Shown: positions 5,088 to 7,475 of the stretch, piece after piece
Position numbering within the stretch: position 1 is the stretch's first letter
Layout: each line of letters opens with the position of its first letter
DNA from: an uncultured Collinsella sp.
Lineage (GTDB): Bacteria > Actinomycetota > Coriobacteriia > Coriobacteriales > Coriobacteriaceae
Length of the DNA: 7,475 bases
Reading direction: 5' to 3'
Assembly (NCBI GenBank): GCA_958372035.1
Contig: CATXML010000055.1
Span: 1 to 7,475, forward strand
Translations under genes and position numbers: made by a program
Notes under the pieces: generated by a model
What the model was told of the DNA's origin: nothing
Database searches by the model: none
Seen by the model: the letters and a program-made list of their open reading frames with translations, nothing else

Positions 5088-5708
5088 CTAGCGCAGCTGG
5101 GCGTAATGGTTGTAAATCGTAATAGCCGTGGGATAAAGATAGCGCCCGGACTGGATCACATAGACCAGACCCTGCGCAAAACAGGAGAAGAACAACTCGT
5201 CGAGCGAGGACTTCCCCACCATCTTGCGCAGCGCATGGGCATAGTCGCCGTGACGGTTGGGCTCGATGGCATCTGCCACAAAGACCACCATATCGAGCGG
5301 CGTCATGTCGCAGGCACCCACGGTGTGACGGTCGACAGCCTGGAAAACAGCCGGCGACAGCTCGGGGAAAAGCTGCGGAAGCTCATAGGCGGCAACAGGG
5401 CCATGCAAAAGCGGCGTCGCGGCGGAAGGAGAGCCGGCAACCTTGATGCCATAGTGAAGCGCGCGGGCCACGAGCTCGTCATCGGAAAGAACCTTGTCCC
5501 AGTCGTGAACTAAGCCGGCGGCAGCCGCATCAAAGCGGTCAACGCCGTAGACCTCGGCCAGATGAAGTGCGGTCTCGGCAACACCCAGCGAATGCACATA
5601 GCGCTTGCGCTTATCTTTCATGCGAACATCGAGCAGCTCTTGAATGCGCTTGAGCAGCGCGCGCTCATCGCCCTCAAACTGATCCTCTACCGACAACGTA
5701 GCCCCCAT
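5088..5708 (-). CDS. yqeK: HD-domain hydrolase, YqeK family (probable Ap4A hydrolase)
   Basis: The protein belongs to the YqeK family of HD-domain metal-dependent phosphohydrolases. Characterised members symmetrically hydrolyse the alarmone-like dinucleotide Ap4A to ADP. Metal-binding residues are visible (numbering from the GTG at 5711): His40 in RYVHSLGVAETA, the HD pair His69-Asp70 in GLVHDWDK, His103 in LLHGPVAAYEL, His129 in DRHTVG, and Asp147 in VFVADAIEPNR. The length of 206-207 residues fits. The nadD stop overlaps the start as TGATG, so the ATG at 5708 shares a base with the stop. A GTG one codon earlier (5711) is equally possible, and the ribosome binding site is weak, which points to translational coupling. 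The neighbourhood nadD–yqeK–rsfS is a very common Gram-positive gene order and supports the assignment. Confidence 0.92.
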   Translation of the reverse strand: MGATLSVEDQFEGDERALLKRIQELLDVRMKDKRKRYVHSLGVAETALHLAEVYGVDRFDAAAAGLVHDWDKVLSDDELVARALHYGIKVAGSPSAATPLLHGPVAAYELPQLFPELSPAVFQAVDRHTVGACDMTPLDMVVFVADAIEPNRHGDYAHALRKMVGKSSLDELFFSCFAQGLVYVIQSGRYLYPTAITIYNHYAQLR

Positions 5709-6385
5709 CACTCAAAATCTTCTTGGCCCAAATCGGCATATAGCCTGCGCTTGCGAATGTAGCCGAGCACGGACTCGCTCGTAAGATAGCGCACGCTCAT
5801 GCCGCGGGCAACTCGCTTACGAATGTTCGTCGAGCTGATCGCCAGCGCCGGAATCTGAATATAGCGCACGTCGAACGGCAGCCCCGACTCTTTGATTCGG
5901 GCACGCGCCGTATCGATATCAAAGCCCGGTCGCGTCGCCGCAATAAAGGTAGCAAGCTCAGCGATTCGTTCGGCATCATGCCAGGTCACAATATCGATAA
6001 TCGCATCGGCGCCCGTAATAAAGTAGAGCTTTACCTGCGGCGGGTAAAAGTCGCGAAGGGCATGAAGCGTATCGGCCGTATAGGTCACGCCCGGACGGTC
6101 GATCTCGAAACGGCTCGCCAAAAAAGCCGGATTCGCGGCGGTGGCGAGAACCGTCATGGCATAACGGTCCTCAGCAGGCGTCACCGGTTTGTCGAGTTTA
6201 AAGGCAGGAGAGCCGGCCGGCATAAAGAGCACAGCGTCCAAGTCGAGCGACTCGCGCGCCTGCTCGGCAGTCACCAAGTGCCCGTAATGAATCGGGTCGA
6301 AGGTGCCGCCCATAATGCCAAGCCGAAACTCTTTGCCCTCTTTTATGGGCAGCTCGGGCAAACCGATTCCACCGCGCAGCGACAT
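5708..6385 (-). CDS. nadD: Nicotinate-nucleotide adenylyltransferase
   Basis: NadD joins nicotinate mononucleotide and ATP to make nicotinic acid adenine dinucleotide, the step before NAD synthetase. It is a Rossmann-type nucleotidyltransferase. GIMGGTFDPIHYGHL at residues 23-37 carries the HxGH motif (His33 to His36). ISSTNIRKR at 183-191 is the C-terminal ATP-binding motif, and the end RRLYAD is typical. The protein has 225 residues. The ATG at 6385 is 3 nt after the obg stop. The last obg codons (GAG GGC GAG) and the preceding GGAGGG provide the ribosome binding site. About 20 residues precede the first beta strand, somewhat more than usual, but the next Met (25) lies inside that strand and cannot be the start. 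The gene's end overlaps yqeK. Confidence 0.96.
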   Translation of the reverse strand: MSLRGGIGLPELPIKEGKEFRLGIMGGTFDPIHYGHLVTAEQARESLDLDAVLFMPAGSPAFKLDKPVTPAEDRYAMTVLATAANPAFLASRFEIDRPGVTYTADTLHALRDFYPPQVKLYFITGADAIIDIVTWHDAERIAELATFIAATRPGFDIDTARARIKESGLPFDVRYIQIPALAISSTNIRKRVARGMSVRYLTSESVLGYIRKRRLYADLGQEDFE

Positions 6386-6388
6386 GGC

Positions 6389-7475
6389 TTACTCGCCCTC
6401 CGAGGTCTCGGCATCGTCCGCGGCATCCGCCGCATCGACAACCTCGACGCCCTCATCCGGAGCATCGGTCACGTCAAGGGCCTCAACGGCAACGTCCTCG
6501 CCAGCGTCCTCGAGCTCCTCGTACTCCGAGAAGTCCTCGGCGCCCTCAAAGTCAAAGGCGCGCTGGCAAATGCGGACCTCGTCGCCCGCACGGCAGCCGG
6601 CCTTCTCGAGCGCGTCGTCAACACCCATGCGCGCAAACTTATGCTGCAGGTAGATGACGGCTTCCTCGTTTTCCCAGTCGGTCTGGATAACCATGCGCTC
6701 GATGGCGCGACCGACCACGCGGAAGGCACCGGGCTCTTCCTGAACAATGCGGAAACGCTTCTCGCGCTGCAGGCGACGGCGCTCCCACTCCTCGTCGCGA
6801 AGATCGACCGGCTCATCGGAGACCGCCAGCTCGGCGCGCAGCTTAGCCACCTGCTCGCCCACGGCAAGCATCAGCGTGTTGAGGCCGGCGCCCGTCACGG
6901 CGGACACGGCAAAGAACATATGTCCATCGTCGAGCGCGGCGCGCTTGAGGTCGGCAATCTTGTCGGCCGTGCCCGGCGCATCGCACTTGTTGGCGACAAC
7001 GATTTGCGGGCGCTCCGAGAGCTCTGCGCCATACTGCTCGAGCTCACGGTTGATGATGCGGTAATCCTCAACCGGGTCGCGATCCTCAAAACCGCCCGTC
7101 ATGTCGACGACATGCATGATGAGCGCCGTACGCTCGATGTGGCGCAGGAACTGGTGGCCCAAGCCCTTGCCCTCGCTCGCGCCCTCGATGAGGCCGGGGA
7201 CGTCGGCAACGACATAGGAGTACTCGCCGGCACGCACCATACCCAGGTTGGGCACGAGCGTGGTAAACGGATAGTCGGCGATCTTGGGTCGGGCGGCACT
7301 CATGCGCGCGATAAGCGAGGACTTGCCCACCGAGGGGAAGCCCACGAGCGCGGCATCAGCCATGAGCTTCATCTCGAGCTCAATCCAGTGCTCCTCGGCC
7401 GGCTCGCCCAGCTGGGCGAATGCGGGCGCGCGGCGCACCGACGTCACAAAGTGCGTATTGCCCAGACCGCCGGCA
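6389..7475 (-). CDS. obg: GTPase Obg, partial (5' end beyond right edge)
   Basis: Obg (ObgE/CgtA) is an essential GTPase that binds the 50S subunit and links ribosome assembly to growth state. The frame is open to the right edge and 361 residues are visible. The first visible residues, AGGLGNTHF, belong to the end of the glycine-rich Obg fold, so the true start lies outside the window. A GTG at 7447 is internal to this domain and is not the start. The G domain shows GFPSVGKSS (P-loop, 45-53), the switch region DYPFTTLVPNLG, DVPG (91-94), NKCD (162-165) and SAVTG (191-195). An OCT domain follows at about 248-307, as seen in Gram-positive and actinobacterial Obg proteins. The last ~52 residues are strongly acidic and contain no Lys, Arg or His. 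It is the first visible gene of the obg–nadD–yqeK–rsfS operon. Confidence 0.97.
   Translation of the reverse strand, partial: AGGLGNTHFVTSVRRAPAFAQLGEPAEEHWIELEMKLMADAALVGFPSVGKSSLIARMSAARPKIADYPFTTLVPNLGMVRAGEYSYVVADVPGLIEGASEGKGLGHQFLRHIERTALIMHVVDMTGGFEDRDPVEDYRIINRELEQYGAELSERPQIVVANKCDAPGTADKIADLKRAALDDGHMFFAVSAVTGAGLNTLMLAVGEQVAKLRAELAVSDEPVDLRDEEWERRRLQREKRFRIVQEEPGAFRVVGRAIERMVIQTDWENEEAVIYLQHKFARMGVDDALEKAGCRAGDEVRICQRAFDFEGAEDFSEYEELEDAGEDVAVEALDVTDAPDEGVEVVDAADAADDAETSEGE

Noticed and set aside
7445..7447. GTG as the start of obg
   Set aside because: The frame continues upstream with residues typical of the Obg fold (AGGLGNTHF), so the gene is cut by the window edge instead.
1..7475. 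Mobile element, CRISPR, phage, toxin-antitoxin or defence system
   Set aside because: All coding space is accounted for by conserved housekeeping genes, and no terminal repeats, spacer arrays or integrase-like sequences were seen.

Overview
The window is ordinary, densely packed bacterial chromosome with roughly 60% GC. The gene order suggests a Gram-positive actinobacterium of class Coriobacteriia, most like Collinsella. It shows leftward rpsP–KH-protein–rimM–trmD–lepB, a nearby two-subunit-type glyQ, and a second leftward cluster obg–nadD–yqeK–rsfS. The genus is recalled from gene order and protein character, not tested by any search.

Layout, left to right. (1) Positions 1-500 carry the start of glyQ (minus strand), which runs off the left edge; a complete start and 166 codons are visible. 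(2) Positions 560-3050 hold a tight leftward operon, in transcription order rpsP (S16), khpA-type KH protein, rimM, trmD and lepB. A good sigma70-type promoter lies at 3107-3135. Gaps are 2 to 10 nt, and two of the five starts are TTG. (3) Positions 3051-3251 form a 201-nt divergent control region with the rpsP promoter, a likely dinB promoter and three inverted repeats. (4) Positions 3252-4505 hold dinB (DNA polymerase IV), the only rightward gene. (5) Positions 4506-4603 separate dinB from the convergent rsfS and hold a strong intrinsic terminator for the leftward transcript. (6) Positions 4604-7475 hold a second leftward operon, in transcription order obg (5' end beyond the right edge), nadD, yqeK and rsfS.

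The genes are mostly housekeeping. Both leftward operons centre on ribosome assembly and translation: S16, RimM and probably KhpA act on the small subunit or RNA, TrmD modifies tRNA, Obg and RsfS act on the 50S subunit, and GlyQ charges tRNA-Gly. NadD makes the NAD precursor NaAD, YqeK probably hydrolyses Ap4A, and LepB removes signal peptides. DinB is a translesion polymerase placed between the two operons. I found no mobile element, CRISPR array, tRNA, rRNA or defence system. The points worth a second look are small: non-canonical starts, one inside a hairpin; a possibly leaderless dinB mRNA under an inverted repeat; a Glu where TrmD usually has its catalytic Asp; and terminal extensions on RsfS, Obg and S16.
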